From Cordylochernes scorpioides (Eukaryota > Arthropoda > Arachnida > Pseudoscorpiones > Chernetidae), in the NCBI GenBank assembly GCA_030710605.1, contig CP092880.1:5767223-5831222 (forward strand): 64,000 nucleotides of DNA, in the 5' to 3' direction. Positions 39,201-40,215 of the stretch are shown in pieces. The stretch's first letter is position 1, and each line of letters begins with the position of its first letter. The notes under the pieces are model-generated. The model did no database searches. It saw only the letters and a program-made list of their open reading frames with translations, and was not told the origin of the DNA. The translations under genes and the position numbers were made by a program.

Positions 39201-39464
39201 CAGGATATGCCATTTTTATTTATGTTTATAACTGTTTCTGTTAAAAAAAAAATGTAAATCAACGCAATTATCCTTAGCCGGAATATTGCGTTTTGTGTGT
39301 TGAAATAAATAAATGATCTCACCCCAGGGGATATGTGCAGTCAATACCCCTTCAAGCGGAACGACCAGATCATGTCATTCTTCAACAACTTTGACAACTA
39401 CCTCTGTGAGGAGGCTCTGTGGCAGCTCTCAGAGACCATCAAACCCCGCGGCACTCGCAAGTAG
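6049..39464 (+). CDS. RAPGEF1: C3G/RAPGEF1, Rap guanine nucleotide exchange factor (15 exons, 5'-partial)
   Basis: Fifteen exons with GT-AG sites join with agreeing phases throughout: 6049-6254, 14674-14846, 18991-19153, 20819-20883, 21859-22005, 23264-23673, 27164-27345, 29484-29545, 29603-29741, 30665-30740, 31509-31945, 33141-33416, 34781-34878, 36166-36297, 39341-39464. They total 2690 nt, about 896 residues plus stop. Exons 2-4 match the C3G helical N-terminal domain. Residues 236-242 are the Cas-type PPKPPLP. PxLPxK Crk-SH3 motifs lie at 256-261, 320-325, 380-385 and 441-446. The Ras-exchanger N-terminal motif spans about 517-640 and the CDC25 RasGEF domain about 668-890, with NFNSYLAILSALDSAPIRRL intact. 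The family exchanges GDP for GTP on Rap1 at the membrane downstream of Crk. The human protein is about 1,077 residues; the start exon and perhaps an N-terminal exon lie outside or were not found. Exons are GC-rich against AT-rich introns. Confidence 0.95.
6287..6640 (+). repeat. RepA dispersed repeat
   Basis: 'cttatctccacccaatcata' ... 'gtcattaagactgggagcac' ... 'catcctgtatccctggatta' ... 'catccgggcttgggactggc'. About 350 bp, shared with 7757 (reversed), 12150, 21355, 26010 and 35700. Class unknown; a 5' or 3' region of a retroelement is possible. Confidence 0.75.
6674..6944 (+). pseudogene. Non-LTR retrotransposon 3' end (second family)
   Basis: The frame ending at 6913 encodes LTRFRTGHLKPLKIENNNKI, a Cys/His knuckle (TCPKCSLAPAAPEHIFAC: C-x2-C-x8-H-x3-C) and a C-terminal ELMEFV-stop. 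A short 3' UTR 'taatctttacacaaggggat' and 'aagaaacaac' tail follow. Truncated copies of the same end lie at 16530, 26495, 29835, 33526 (reverse) and 37715 (reverse). Only the last fifth or less of ORF2 is present. 6950-7373 holds no recognised feature. Confidence 0.75.
7374..7551. mobile_element. M1 MITE copy
   Basis: 'aaacacaaggtaatatgatc' to 'ataatccaaattgtgcctta'. The left arm has GACGTTTCGGTAACAGCG at 7419. The right arm has lost the hairpin half. 7552-7716 is unclassified. Confidence 0.75.
7717..8100. mobile_element. M1 fragment with RepA inserted in reverse
   Basis: M1 ends 'aaacacaaggtagtaagcct' at 7717 and 'ttaccttgtgtttttaatct' near 8097 flank a RepA copy read on the - strand at about 7757-8058 ('gccggtcccaagcttgg' to 'gtgaagtagaatg' complement). 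Confidence 0.65.
8098..8740. mobile_element. M4 MITE containing M1 fragment containing Helitron
   Basis: M4 ends at 8099 ('actcatggacaaaacataag') and about 8720-8740 ('gctttgtctatgagtgta') flank an M1 fragment (8282-8302 and 8676-8703), which flanks the Helitron 8303-8675. Three generations of insertion are visible in one place. Confidence 0.7.
8303..8675 (+). mobile_element. Non-autonomous Helitron, 373 bp
   Basis: Begins TCTATATATATAAAAATGAA after an A and ends with a CCCGGGCATTGCCCGGG hairpin and CTAG before a T. Insertion between A and T, a 5' TC, 3' hairpin and CTAG are Helitron hallmarks. No coding capacity. The - strand copy at 15314-15674 is the same family. Confidence 0.85.
9006..9276. 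mobile_element. M3 MITE with nested M1 fragment
   Basis: CAGTAGAACATACTTCTTGA at 9006 and ...GGTTTTACTG at 9276, TA on each side. M1 sequence (GATAAGGCACAATTTGG to ACCTTGTGTTTA, 9108-9190) interrupts it at a 'tttgctattta / ctatttagg' junction. 8741-9005 is unclassified. Confidence 0.75.
9283..9475. repeat. Degenerate short tandem repeat (about 19-21 bp)
   Basis: Repeats of 'cctgtcttaggagt' and 'cctgtcataggagtttc' about nine times with drift in length. 9476-9920 is AT-rich intron with nothing recognised. Confidence 0.8.
9922..10290. repeat. 184-bp direct tandem duplication
   Basis: 'accttgctgttccttttgtt' starts at 9922 and again at 10106. The two 184-bp copies end in 'gatacacag(c/t)acttttttt'. 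They differ at only a few bases (for example 'agattatc' versus 'agatcatc'), so the duplication is recent. Confidence 0.9.
10355..10530. mobile_element. M3 MITE copy
   Basis: 'ctacctccctgtaaaagaca' through 'gtcctctcatggag' and 'tcaactgtata'. Terminal bases are slightly degraded compared with 34400-34662. Confidence 0.65.
10575..10735. mobile_element. M1 MITE copy, degraded core
   Basis: 'acaaggtaataagaaaatct' to 'ttggtcttattaccatgtat'. The right arm carries CTGATGATGGTAACAACACT but the GAAAC box is mutated ('ccaaaatgcc'). Confidence 0.7.
10869..11110. mobile_element. M1 fragment with nested M2 MITE
   Basis: M1 'cacacactatttatttattt' is interrupted after 'ttatta' by an M2 element (10906-11070) and resumes 'taccttgtgtttatattcta'. 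TA lies on both sides of the M2 insert (10904-10905 and 11071-11072), the expected pogo/Tigger target duplication. Confidence 0.85.
11217..11515. mobile_element. M1 MITE copy, long form
   Basis: Starts 'gataaggcacaatttggatt', ends 'ataatccaaattgggaatcc'. Inverted arms include an extra palindrome (AGAAATTTTACAC / 'gtaaaatttctcattc'). The right core at 11401 has CTGAAGA, an intact hairpin and GAAATGTC. Confidence 0.8.
11841..11925. mobile_element. M1 half element
   Basis: 'acaaggtaataagactaaat' to 'gacaaaagtactgaat', left arm only. A shorter M1 scrap ('aacaagaccaaatagtgtgt') lies at 11761. 11516-11760 is unclassified intron. Confidence 0.65.
12150..12360 (+). repeat. RepA fragment
   Basis: 'cttatgtccactcaatcata' through 'tgacatgaggaacagac'. 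The 3' part of RepA is missing and an M3 element follows. Confidence 0.6.
12360..12545. mobile_element. M3 MITE copy
   Basis: 'agtagaacatactccatgag' to 'gggaggtagttttactgta'. Standard M3 interior about rows of 'gaggacacacctctcta'. 12546-12675 is AT-rich filler. Confidence 0.7.
12676..13015. mobile_element. Two overlapping or nested M1 elements
   Basis: 'aaacacaaggtaataagacc' at 12676; a second M1 begins at about 12797 ('ataaagcacaatttggatta') with its own reversed core at 12868; the pair ends 'ataatccaaattgtgcctta'. 13016-13160 is unclassified. Confidence 0.7.
13165..14545. repeat. 105-bp minisatellite, about 13 copies
   Basis: Units of 105 bp contain 'cccatagtttggaaggatgg', 'ccttgggtggccttcc' and 'tctgcatagttcacaccctg'. 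Because 105 is divisible by three and the unit lacks - strand stops, the - strand stays open from 13171 to 14421 with a 35-residue repeat (LWAQGVNYADYIPLESPE is part). Single-base insertions at about 14346 and 14452 shift the frame in the last units. Most differences change the amino acid (N/T, W/R), so I read it as non-coding. It is much more GC-rich than its surroundings. Confidence 0.9.
14674..14846 (+). CDS. RAPGEF1: RAPGEF1 exon 2 (N-terminal helical domain)
   Basis: Acceptor 'ggtgctgccatag' and donor CAAAG|GTGGGT. Enters in phase 0 (GAG) and leaves with two bases of a codon. It encodes KFLQYALGYLSDVVEKDTLE followed by MLAGSASVVLETVISI, aligning well with the C3G segment ALRYFKTIVDKM...LEMLPGSASKVLEAI. 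This helical N-terminal region binds partners such as E-cadherin in the vertebrate protein. Confidence 0.93.
14893..15182 (-). mobile_element. tRNA-derived SINE, near full length
   Basis: Starts 'cttatccctagtacacgtgg', ends 'ccaccca-cccccat'. The B-box-like region reads, on the - strand, GGTTCGATTCCTGCATTGG. A microsatellite (tc)n follows at about 15260-15278. Confidence 0.8.
15314..15674 (-). mobile_element. Non-autonomous Helitron, 361 bp
   Basis: Reverse copy of the 8303 family: CTAG at 15314-15317 next to a CCCGGGCTTCGCCCTGG hairpin, and the complement of TCTATATATATATAAAAATC at 15655-15674. Flanked by A and T. Confidence 0.85.
15715..16325. other. Scraps of M4 and SINE in intron
   Basis: M4-like ends at about 15728 ('cactcatggacaaaacttga') and 16016 ('tcatggacaaaacttatgga') and a SINE scrap at 15780-15870 ('aatgtgccagagccccgttt'). 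An M4 right end interior ('caagttttgtc') lies near 16200. No gene seen. Confidence 0.5.
16330..16512. mobile_element. M2 MITE, left end degraded
   Basis: 'ctacctgtctatagtgcccc' to 'gctatagacaggtttaactg'. The left CAGTTAAAC end has decayed. Confidence 0.75.
16530..16745 (+). pseudogene. Non-LTR retrotransposon 3' end fragment
   Basis: Encodes LKLLKIKNNNKTNPTCPKCR, then APEHILVCIRYTKQVLWERP and ends EHGFMEFV-stop, then 'taatctttacttaagggaat' and (AAC)n. Same family as 6674-6944. 16746-17139 has a RepA scrap and otherwise nothing recognised. Confidence 0.75.
17140..17560. repeat. Degenerate tandem repeat of about 30 bp
   Basis: Repeats of 'tacacttcatgtctaacttc' with 'tttttgtaat' and a longer variant containing 'ttattgatagagcatgttta'. 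It grades into the 40-bp array that follows, suggesting the second arose from the first. Confidence 0.85.
17560..18215. repeat. 40-bp minisatellite, about 16-17 copies
   Basis: Unit contains 'ttcttattgaaacggaattt' and 'ctaactctcctgtgtccaat', exactly 40 bp, highly homogeneous from 17700 on. Early units carry 'actgaatttttaac' variants. One unit has an extra T at about 17641. Confidence 0.95.
18455..18565. mobile_element. M1 MITE, internally deleted
   Basis: 'acacaaggtaagaagaccaa' joined directly to 'tttatttatttggatttggt'. The core has been lost. Ends 'ataatccaaattgtgcatta'. Confidence 0.75.
18570..18748. mobile_element. M2 MITE copy
   Basis: CAGTTAAACCTGTCTATAGC to ...AGACAGGTTTAACT with TA flanks. 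Confidence 0.85.
18760..18936. mobile_element. M3 MITE copy just before exon 3
   Basis: CAGTAAGACCTCCCTGTAAA to ...CATGTTCTACTG with TA flanks. It ends 54 bp before the exon 3 acceptor, so any branch point for exon 3 must lie in the short gap or within the MITE end. Confidence 0.8.
18991..19153 (+). CDS. RAPGEF1: RAPGEF1 exon 3 (N-terminal helical domain)
   Basis: Acceptor 'gatgtagaacagag' and donor GTCCAG|GTATGG. Enters with one base completing the codon from exon 2 and leaves in phase 0. It encodes SSQLYQAVAALLQWADSVQL and REAMHGLVSSLQDAVQ, aligning with C3G SSCYSRVYQSLANLIRWSDQ. An alternative acceptor two bases upstream (18989) breaks the phase, so 18991 is preferred. Confidence 0.92.
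19226..19440. mobile_element. M1 MITE copy
   Basis: 'aaaacaaggtaataagacca' to 'tttggattaggtcttatttc'. Both arms hold a core: reversed at about 19277-19312 and forward CTGAAGATGGTAACAACGCT from 19359, ending CCAAAATC (mutated GAAAC). Confidence 0.8.
19547..19750 (-). CDS. Unrecognised exon-like ORF in RAPGEF1 intron, antisense
   Basis: On the - strand a good acceptor ('attacaatccctgcag') is followed in frame by 67 codons and TGA. The peptide is coding-like, not repeat-like: VVRMDIAVYYEEETEHLLGL, then TPEDKILLDKFFDIIIKH and NSPNGRDLSRFKVALSS-stop. It is more GC-rich than its intron. I do not recognise the protein. It could be the last exon of a gene nested on the - strand, a captured exon, or a fragment of an unknown mobile element. 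No partner exon on the - strand was identified. Confidence 0.4.
   Translation of the reverse strand, partial: NTVAINNVVRMDIAVYYEEETEHLLGLLTPEDKILLDKFFDIIIKHVPNMNSPNGRDLSRFKVALSS
19788..20420. mobile_element. M5 foldback element with M1 inserted
   Basis: Outer arms 'gcgccatctgttatcaaaat' (19802) and the complement of 'gacgcatatgattctttttt' near 20380-20420 bracket an M1 long-form copy (about 19880-20228). The inner palindrome 20229-20368 reads 'aatttctactgtccttattg' ... 'gtaaggacagtagaaatt' around 'gggagggcctgg'. Confidence 0.75.
20490..20735. mobile_element. M1 MITE copy
   Basis: 'aaaataagacctaatccaaa' to 'ttcttattttccttttgttt'. Core mutated: 'tctgatatggtaacaatgct' then CCGAAATGAAAC. Confidence 0.7.
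20819..20883 (+). CDS. RAPGEF1: RAPGEF1 exon 4
   Basis: Acceptor 'gagctgtgttgcccag', donor CCAG|GTAATT. 65 nt, phase 0 in, two bases out. It encodes ALVKLAMDVLEAKPNGIHSP, aligned with C3G ELVRLTIEKQGRPSPTSP with no gap at the exon 3 junction. An upstream AG at 20802-20803 would add SCVAQ in frame and is a possible alternative acceptor. Confidence 0.88.
20993..21306 (-). mobile_element. tRNA-derived SINE, full length
   Basis: T run, 'gcttatccctagtacacgag', body, then the - strand head with B-box-like GGTTCAATTCCCGCATTGG and 'ggggggtcggtagaagga'. A 10-G run lies at 21186-21196. Confidence 0.85.
21355..21826 (+). repeat. RepA copy ending 32 bp before exon 5
   Basis: 'cttatctccactcaatccaa' through 'cgagcttgttactgctcccc'. 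Its terminal 'catccgggctcaggaccggc' is duplicated at about 21798 after a short insert (21666-21790). The end 'aaaggcggagtt' nearly touches the exon 5 splice acceptor. Confidence 0.75.
21859..22005 (+). CDS. RAPGEF1: RAPGEF1 exon 5 (Cas-type proline motif)
   Basis: Acceptor 'ggtgctgtgctgtccag', donor CCGG|GTAGGT. One base in, two bases out. Encodes SPVIRRLEPPPRDLG and STPPPKPPLPLGRSTL. PPKPPLP (residues 236-242) matches the conserved C3G site APPKPPLPG that binds the p130Cas SH3 domain in vertebrates. Ser/Thr-rich and GC-rich, as expected for the disordered adaptor-binding region. Confidence 0.93.
22041..22125. mobile_element. M1 fragment, core deleted
   Basis: 'aaggcacaatttggattata' joined to 'tatttggatttggtcttatt' and 'accttgtgtttgta'. 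Confidence 0.7.
22160..22330. mobile_element. M6 MITE copy
   Basis: 'caagcacatgagcttgattt' and 'agctcatgtgcttgtgccca' form terminal inverted repeats around 'ggccaaatatcagggaacag'. A second copy is at 39070-39215. Confidence 0.65.
22370..22510. mobile_element. Diverged M1 copy
   Basis: 'caagataacaagaaagtatt' to 'tataatccaaattgcagatt' with a remnant core ('gcaacagcattgttacagaa'). Confidence 0.5.
22516..22720. mobile_element. M4 MITE, full length (205 bp)
   Basis: CACTTATGGACAAAACTTAA to ...TTAAGTTTTGTCCATGAGTG with TA on each side. This is the clearest whole M4. The interior includes 'cgtgtgtcttcaataaaggt' and 'gagttattgtctgaatcccg', the stretch amplified at 62-64 kb. Tc1/mariner-like on the basis of TA target and end sequence. 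Confidence 0.85.
22740..23170 (+). repeat. RepC dispersed repeat
   Basis: 'cttatccccttgtgtaaaga', 'tgctatagggcacgtcccca', 'gatatgaaggccagctgcga' and 'cgaaagctgcactcctacac'. Shared with 44500-44870 and, reversed, 35221-35510. Probably part of a non-LTR element because retrotransposon tail sequence adjoins it in all three places. Confidence 0.7.
23264..23673 (+). CDS. RAPGEF1: RAPGEF1 exon 6 (Crk-SH3-binding proline motifs)
   Basis: Acceptor 'gaggtgtgtgacag', donor AATG|GTAAGC. One base in, one base out. Encodes three PxLPxK motifs: AVPPLPPKQR, ELPPALPAKQRQR and TPPPLPPKQKN. Between the second and third is TPSQYDNVPI, matching the conserved HPSQYDNISG of C3G. PxLPxK is the consensus for the first SH3 domain of Crk. 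A Ser/Asp-rich acidic stretch (SADSVDLLEEDEELPP) precedes the second motif. Confidence 0.95.
23800..24276 (+). mobile_element. Non-autonomous Helitron, second family (477 bp)
   Basis: Starts TCTATATTAATAAAATGCAA after an A, ends with AACCCGGGCGAAGCCGGGT hairpin sequence and CTAG before a T. The interior is unlike the 8303/15314 family, but the termini follow the same rules. Confidence 0.85.
24291..24596. mobile_element. M2 MITE with inserted retrotransposon tail
   Basis: CAGTTAAACCTGTCTATTGC at the left and ...AGACAGGTTTAACTG at the right. 24341-24425 is an insert ending 'gtgtcttaataaaggttttt' and (GTT)n. The same tail type ('agtcttaataaagctttt') occurs at about 29120. Confidence 0.75.
24600..24776. 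other. Unclassified intron segment
   Basis: A short (tg)n run, then 'cggtgggcacaccaaggagc' and 'gatcgtagacccggaaaaga', more GC-rich than its surroundings. I could not assign it. Confidence 0.4.
24777..24955. mobile_element. M3 MITE copy
   Basis: CAGTAGAAACCTCTCTGTAA to ...GAGGTTCTACTG with TA flanks. 24956-25150 is unclassified. Confidence 0.8.
25152..25456. mobile_element. 305-bp palindromic MITE
   Basis: 'gatgcattttgatccgtaca' ... 'gtagaacgacatttgaaaat' is mirrored by 'atttTCAAATGTCGTTCTAC' ... 'tttgatacattttg'. Long arms also share 'cgcatgtgtttcttttgaac'. Only one copy seen here, so the family is not named. Confidence 0.75.
25490..25935 (+). mobile_element. Old tRNA-derived SINE with insert
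   Basis: 'ggttagtggaggaatggtgt' head, 'tctaatcctggcattgggca', then T run and body. About 170 bp of foreign sequence ('aaattttgccgggatgatat' to 'actttggcaaactgaa') splits the tail. More diverged than other copies. Confidence 0.6.
26010..26310 (+). repeat. RepA copy
   Basis: 'cttatctccacactgggtga' through 'gcttggaaccggcaaaggcg'. Confidence 0.75.
26495..27150 (+). repeat. Tandem retrotransposon 3' tails (about 7 units)
   Basis: A first unit (26495-26640) has knuckle-end coding sequence ending in a stop. It is followed by head-to-tail repeats of about 75-90 bp: 'gaggagcatggactcatgga', 'cgtgtaatctttacacaagg', 'ggataagaaacaacaac', 'acacactgtctataaacagc'. The last (ACA)n tail ends at 27148, 15 bp before the exon 7 splice acceptor. 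Confidence 0.85.
27164..27345 (+). CDS. RAPGEF1: RAPGEF1 exon 7 (fourth Crk-SH3 motif)
   Basis: Acceptor 'acattctgtgtgtggcag', donor ACAGG|GTGAGA. Two bases in, phase 0 out. Encodes MAYMQMFGSYSQP (compare C3G MLAYMQLLEDYSEP), FYRHSFHSYSTRQHIVRWQH and the terminal RPALPPKKNR, the fourth PxLPxK. The polypyrimidine tract is poor because a retrotransposon tail array runs up to it. Confidence 0.93.
27360..28090. other. Unclassified intron with A-rich and (TAA)n tracts
   Basis: AT-rich sequence with several A runs (27780-27860) and a (taa)n microsatellite at 27908-27930. No coding or repeat family recognised. Confidence 0.5.
28093..28675. repeat. 77-bp tandem array of an M3 end, then the M3 remainder
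   Basis: 'acagtagaactacctctctg' recurs every 77 bp (about 28158, 28235, 28312, 28389, 28466), each with 'caagccaaagtgccctttag'. The last unit continues into a normal M3 right half ending 'gttctactgtac' at about 28676. Confidence 0.9.
28680..29340. other. Unclassified intron with a retrotransposon tail
   Basis: 'gtcttaataaagcttttgtt' at about 29118 is a retrotransposon 3' end like the insert at 24341-24425. 'gggaattttgccaggatgga' resembles the insert in the SINE at 25700. Remainder unassigned. An M3 scrap ('acctctctctaaaggacaac') is at about 29358. Confidence 0.5.
29484..29545 (+). CDS. RAPGEF1: RAPGEF1 exon 8 (Ser/Pro linker)
   Basis: Encodes ASSLTPVPLSPLTSVAPPTN and leaves with two bases at donor AATGG|GTAGGT. 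Acceptor 'aggtatggtcacag' gives phase 0. A second AG at 29470-29471 is also in phase 0 and would add VWSQ; 'cctaatg' at 29462 makes a plausible branch point for the 29484 choice. Weak conservation is expected in this linker. Confidence 0.75.
29603..29741 (+). CDS. RAPGEF1: RAPGEF1 exon 9 (acidic linker)
   Basis: Acceptor 'ggggatgtcacag' at 29601-29602 after an intron of only 57 bp; donor GACCCG|GTGAGT. One base in, phase 0 out. Encodes SQGEEEEEEEQEERPPENEP and SPLDELEVSQYLVFKDP; DELEVSQYL aligns with C3G VDELSLIDHNEIM. The acceptor is followed by CAGCAGCAG, so tandem acceptors could remove one or more residues. Confidence 0.82.
29835..29945 (+). pseudogene. Retrotransposon 3' end fragment
   Basis: 'atgtactaaacaggacctct' to 'gtgtaatctttacacaagag' and 'ataagaaacaacaac'. 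Same family as 6674-6944, only the last 30 or so codons. Confidence 0.75.
29950..30400. other. Unclassified intron segment with a hammerhead-like scrap
   Basis: Mostly AT-rich. At 30320-30350, 'aagatgacaagagggtcatt' is followed by GAAACGTTGG: a short hairpin (ATGAC/GTCAT) then a GAAAC box. See findings. Confidence 0.4.
30403..30635. mobile_element. M3 MITE copies, rearranged
   Basis: 'acagtagaactacctctctg' at about 30405, a second start 'acagtagaacctccgcaaga' at about 30490, and the end 'gtcctctcatggatgttata' near 30622. Two partial elements overlap. It ends about 30 bp before the exon 10 acceptor. Confidence 0.65.
30665..30740 (+). CDS. RAPGEF1: RAPGEF1 exon 10 (start of Ras-exchanger motif)
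   Basis: Acceptor 'caactgtgtgggtccag', donor AATG|GTCAGT. Phase 0 in, one base out. Encodes EEEGPSIRGGHLDALIVHAT and KVSKN, aligning with C3G EGDDGPDVRGGSGDILLVHATE, the entry to the RasGEF N-terminal motif. Confidence 0.95.
30871..31285. repeat. M4 MITE plus tandem copies of its end
   Basis: Left end 'cactcatggatgaaacttaa' at 30871; right end TTAAGTTTTGTCCATGAGTG at about 31071. Two further partial units (31090-31205 and 31206-31290) repeat 'cgtgtgtcttcaataaaggt', about 117 bp apart. 31291-31508 is unclassified. Confidence 0.8.
31509..31945 (+). CDS. RAPGEF1: RAPGEF1 exon 11 (Ras-exchanger N-motif into CDC25 domain)
   Basis: Acceptor 'gagagttggttgttccag', donor ATTGAG|GTCAGC. Two bases in, phase 0 out. 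Encodes FLYQEAFLTTYRTFLSPLEL (C3G LYCEAFLTTYRTFISPEEL), ALLVRVVDDLCACDVTEVVL, GELNLARALRKVV and DHLAEQMTLLDSHLFLKIE, the beginning of the catalytic domain. This is the longest exon and very similar to the vertebrate protein. Confidence 0.97.
32007..32180. mobile_element. M5-type foldback MITE, near-perfect palindrome
   Basis: 'aaatgaaaggatttaaaagc' ... 'aaacttctactgtccttact' mirrored by 'agtaaggacagtagaagttt' ... 'gcttttaaatcctttcattt'. Arms of about 75 bp around a short centre. Confidence 0.85.
32225..32785. mobile_element. M5 foldback element containing an M1 insertion
   Basis: Left end 'gaatatttgaaactattata' (32230) and right end 'ctataatagtttcgaatatt' near 32735. M1 (32256-32540) interrupts the left arm: 'attatagacacgt' appears before and after the insert. 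Inner palindrome 'caatttctactgcccttact' / 'aaggacagtagaaatt'. Confidence 0.8.
32256..32540. mobile_element. M1 MITE copy with two intact cores
   Basis: Reversed core GACGTTTC...CTTCAG at 32323-32356 and forward core CTGAAGA...GAAACGTC at 32432-32465. The forward copy has one extra A before CTGAAGA. Confidence 0.85.
32797..33032. mobile_element. M1 MITE copy with the best hammerhead-like core
   Basis: Reversed core 32841-32874. Forward core 32923-32956: CTGAAGA, U, hairpin 32931-32948 (7 bp, AAAC loop), GAAACGTC; TGT before and ACA after can pair as a minimal stem I. Confidence 0.85.
33141..33416 (+). CDS. RAPGEF1: RAPGEF1 exon 12 (RasGEF catalytic core)
   Basis: Acceptor 'aatgctgtatgacag', donor ACTGAG|GTAGCC. 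276 nt, phase 0 at both ends. Encodes IPEVLLWAKEQKEELSPNLT, TEHFNKMSYWTRSTILEQED, HILKFVKIMKQLRRLNNFNS and YLAILSALDSAPIRRLDWNK, nearly identical to vertebrate C3G. It includes the NFNSYLAILSAL helix that packs against the Rap1 switch regions in this fold. Confidence 0.98.
33526..33810 (-). pseudogene. Retrotransposon 3' end fragment
   Basis: On the - strand it encodes TTLTRFRTGHLKPLTIENNN, CPKCSLAPAAPEHILAC and ends ELMEFV-stop, with tail (AAC)n at 33526. Same family as 6674-6944. Confidence 0.8.
33903..34255. mobile_element. M4 MITE interrupted by M3 (33940-34090)
   Basis: M4 left end 'cactcacagacaaaacttaa' at 33902; right end 'caagtttttgtccatgaatg' near 34253. M3 begins CAGTAGAACCTCCATGAGAG at 33940 and ends ...GATTCTACTG at 34090 with TA flanks. 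Confidence 0.8.
34400..34662. mobile_element. M3 MITE with SINE scrap inside
   Basis: CAGTAGAACCTCCCTGTAAA to ...GGAGGTTCTACTG with TA flanks. 34500-34570 matches the SINE tail ('ccctagtacatgtggtacag'). Confidence 0.8.
34781..34878 (+). CDS. RAPGEF1: RAPGEF1 exon 13 (RasGEF domain)
   Basis: Acceptor 'ggcggattgtgcag', donor TACAT|GTGAGG. Phase 0 in, two bases out. Encodes SLKDYGSLIDSSSSFRAYRQ and ALSEADSPCIPY, aligning with C3G GLAEYCTLIDSSSSFRAYRA and ALSEVEPPCIPY. Confidence 0.97.
34900..35150 (-). repeat. Retrotransposon 3' tail and flank (first family)
   Basis: 'cgtgtccaaagaagagcctc' to 'agcaatgtccactatcttgc', then 'gaaaatgggtgccgttgcca' to 'gatggacttctcaccccccc'. The latter part also begins the 46-kb satellite in reverse at 45945-46045. 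Confidence 0.7.
35157..35510 (-). repeat. Retrotransposon tail scrap and RepC (reverse)
   Basis: 'cttatccccttgtacaaaga' at 35165 and RepC in reverse from 35221 ('gagtagaggtgcagctttca') to about 35510 ('tttgcagctggccttcat'). Confidence 0.65.
35520..35680. mobile_element. Diverged M1-like element
   Basis: 'aaggtaaaaaaaagtaaatc' ... 'cagagttgtcatcatcttca' ... 'ttggtcttgttgccttgtaa'. Inverted arms retained, core decayed. Confidence 0.5.
35700..36000 (+). repeat. RepA copy
   Basis: 'cttatctccacactgggtga' to 'cttgggaccggcaaaggcgg'. 36001-36165 is intron. Confidence 0.75.
36166..36297 (+). CDS. RAPGEF1: RAPGEF1 exon 14 (RasGEF domain)
   Basis: Acceptor 'gctctggatgtacag', donor AACTG|GTAAGT. One base in, two bases out. 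Encodes GLILQDLTFVHIGNADFLPT and GQINFSKRWQAFNILENMRR, aligning with C3G LGLILQDLTFVHLGNPDYID. The later AG at the CTGCAG inside the exon is excluded because it would delete conserved GLILQ. Confidence 0.97.
36318..37020. repeat. Diverged direct repeats in intron 14
   Basis: 'gtgctgactgagagaactga' with 'gttatgtaacaatgaaattt' and 'ctttcacaaatggggtttc' occurs at 36327 and again at 36777, with partial copies at 36440-36500 and 36955-37020. They flank the 248-bp insertion at 36522. Confidence 0.75.
36522..36769. mobile_element. 248-bp GC-rich insertion with 8-bp target duplication
   Basis: GTGTCAGT at 36514-36521 and again at 36770-36777 flank a segment that starts TGTGTTG and ends TCAACA. The uninserted cousin at about 36322 reads GTGTCCGTGCTGACTG, confirming the insertion point. 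The insert is CpG-rich and contains TGGCGCC at 36718. TG...CA ends would suit a solo LTR but an 8-bp duplication would suit a hAT-like element; class unresolved. Confidence 0.65.
37024..37330 (+). repeat. RepA end in tandem (2-3 partial copies)
   Basis: 'cttatctccactcaatcaca' at 37038 and 'cttatctcctctcaatccca' at 37158, about 118-120 bp apart, each with 'gcttgttgatggtgtctgc' and 'atggatgagt'. Confidence 0.75.
37450..37560 (+). pseudogene. 5S rRNA-like pseudogene
   Basis: 'acacctgttctcatcc', 'tcactgaagtttagcaatgt', 'gatcagtacttgggaggg' and 'tgaccacctgggaaca' follow the animal 5S rRNA order (..ACACC.GTTCTCGTCC, GATCACCGAAGTTAAGCAAC, GGTCAGTACTTGGATGGG, TGACCGCCTGGGAACA). About 110 nt with scattered substitutions, including in the internal control region. 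No T-run terminator directly after. A dead 5S copy or a 5S-derived SINE head. Confidence 0.7.
37715..38085 (-). pseudogene. Retrotransposon 3' end fragment with small insert
   Basis: On the - strand, knuckle region and C-terminal coding sequence as in 33526-33810, with about 80 bp ('ctactacagggaactctgaa' to 'caccaccacca') inserted in the tail near 37755-37840. Confidence 0.7.
38140..38410 (+). mobile_element. tRNA-derived SINE
   Basis: Head 'gggggttggtggaaggatgg', degraded B box ('caggattgaattcc'), A/T run, body and 'ttatcatggcctgta'. Confidence 0.75.
38447..38740 (-). mobile_element. tRNA-derived SINE
   Basis: 'aagtgcacgtggtacaggcc' to 'ccttccaccgacccccaata'. Opposite orientation to the copy at 38140-38410, giving an inverted pair with a 40-bp gap. 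Confidence 0.8.
38745..39065. other. Unclassified AT-rich intron
   Basis: A runs and AT-rich sequence. No coding or repeat signal recognised. Confidence 0.4.
39070..39220. mobile_element. M6 MITE copy
   Basis: 'tggccaaatatcagggaaca', 'gttgatttctgttccaccag', 'atggcgctctgccttctgta'. Same as 22160-22330. Confidence 0.65.
39341..39464 (+). CDS. RAPGEF1: RAPGEF1 last exon (end of RasGEF domain and stop)
   Basis: Acceptor 'aggggatatgtgcag'. One base completes a Cys codon, then QYPFKRNDQIMSFFNNFDNY, LCEEALWQLSETIKPRGTRK and TAG at 39462-39464. Aligns with C3G AHYDMRRNDDIINFFNDFSD and EEALWELSLKIKPRNITRR. The C-terminal tail after KPRGTRK is shorter than in the human protein by several residues. 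Confidence 0.97.
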
Positions 39465-39984
39465 CAGCTTCTTGCTAGCCAAATTTTTGTCTCTTTTTTT
39501 TTTAAACTCTTTTATTATTTGAACTCTTTATCATTTTAAATTTTTGATAACCATATGTAATTGTTGAGCAAAGTAGTAGGTGCTACTTTTTTGAATTTTT
39601 TACTTTACGCAAGTGTTTTAACTAAAAACTTCACTATTTACATACTGTCTATCTATATATGTAAATTTTTTTCTAGAAAACTAAAAAAAAAAACGTTTTT
39701 TACGAACACATCCATCCTGTATCTCAAAGTTTTTTTTGTTGTTGTTTTTTATATTTCAGATCTTCTTTTTTTTTTTGTTTTTTCTATATAGAGAAGCTTG
39801 TCCATTGTTTGTACAGCAAGTATGTGTGTGCTTTGTTCTTCTAAGTATCTTTCTAAGCTCGGCCAAATTTTGTAAAGATTTTATTATGAAATACCAACCA
39901 CCCACCATTGTGTATAAAAATCTATTTTTATGCAAATTTATACAAGATGTATTTACACATGCTGCAAATATTTGTCTTAACATT

Positions 39985-40215
39985 CAATAGATAAGGCACA
40001 ATTTGGATTATAGATTATAAACACAAGGTAATAAGACCAAATCCAAATAAATAAATAGTGTGTGATGTTTCGGTAACAACATTGTTACCATCTTCAGACA
40101 AAAGTACTGTAAACACAAGGTAGTACTTTTGTCTGAAGATGGTAACAACACTGTTACCGAAACATCACACACTATTTATTTATTTGGATATGGTCTTATT
40201 ACCTTGTGTTTAACA
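39985..40215. mobile_element. M1 MITE in the 3' UTR
   Basis: 'gataaggcacaatttggatt' to 'ttattaccttgtgtttaaca'. 'aacattcaatag' precedes at about 39978 and recurs at about 40212, probably a target-site duplication. Forward core from 40133 ends GAAACATC. Confidence 0.85.
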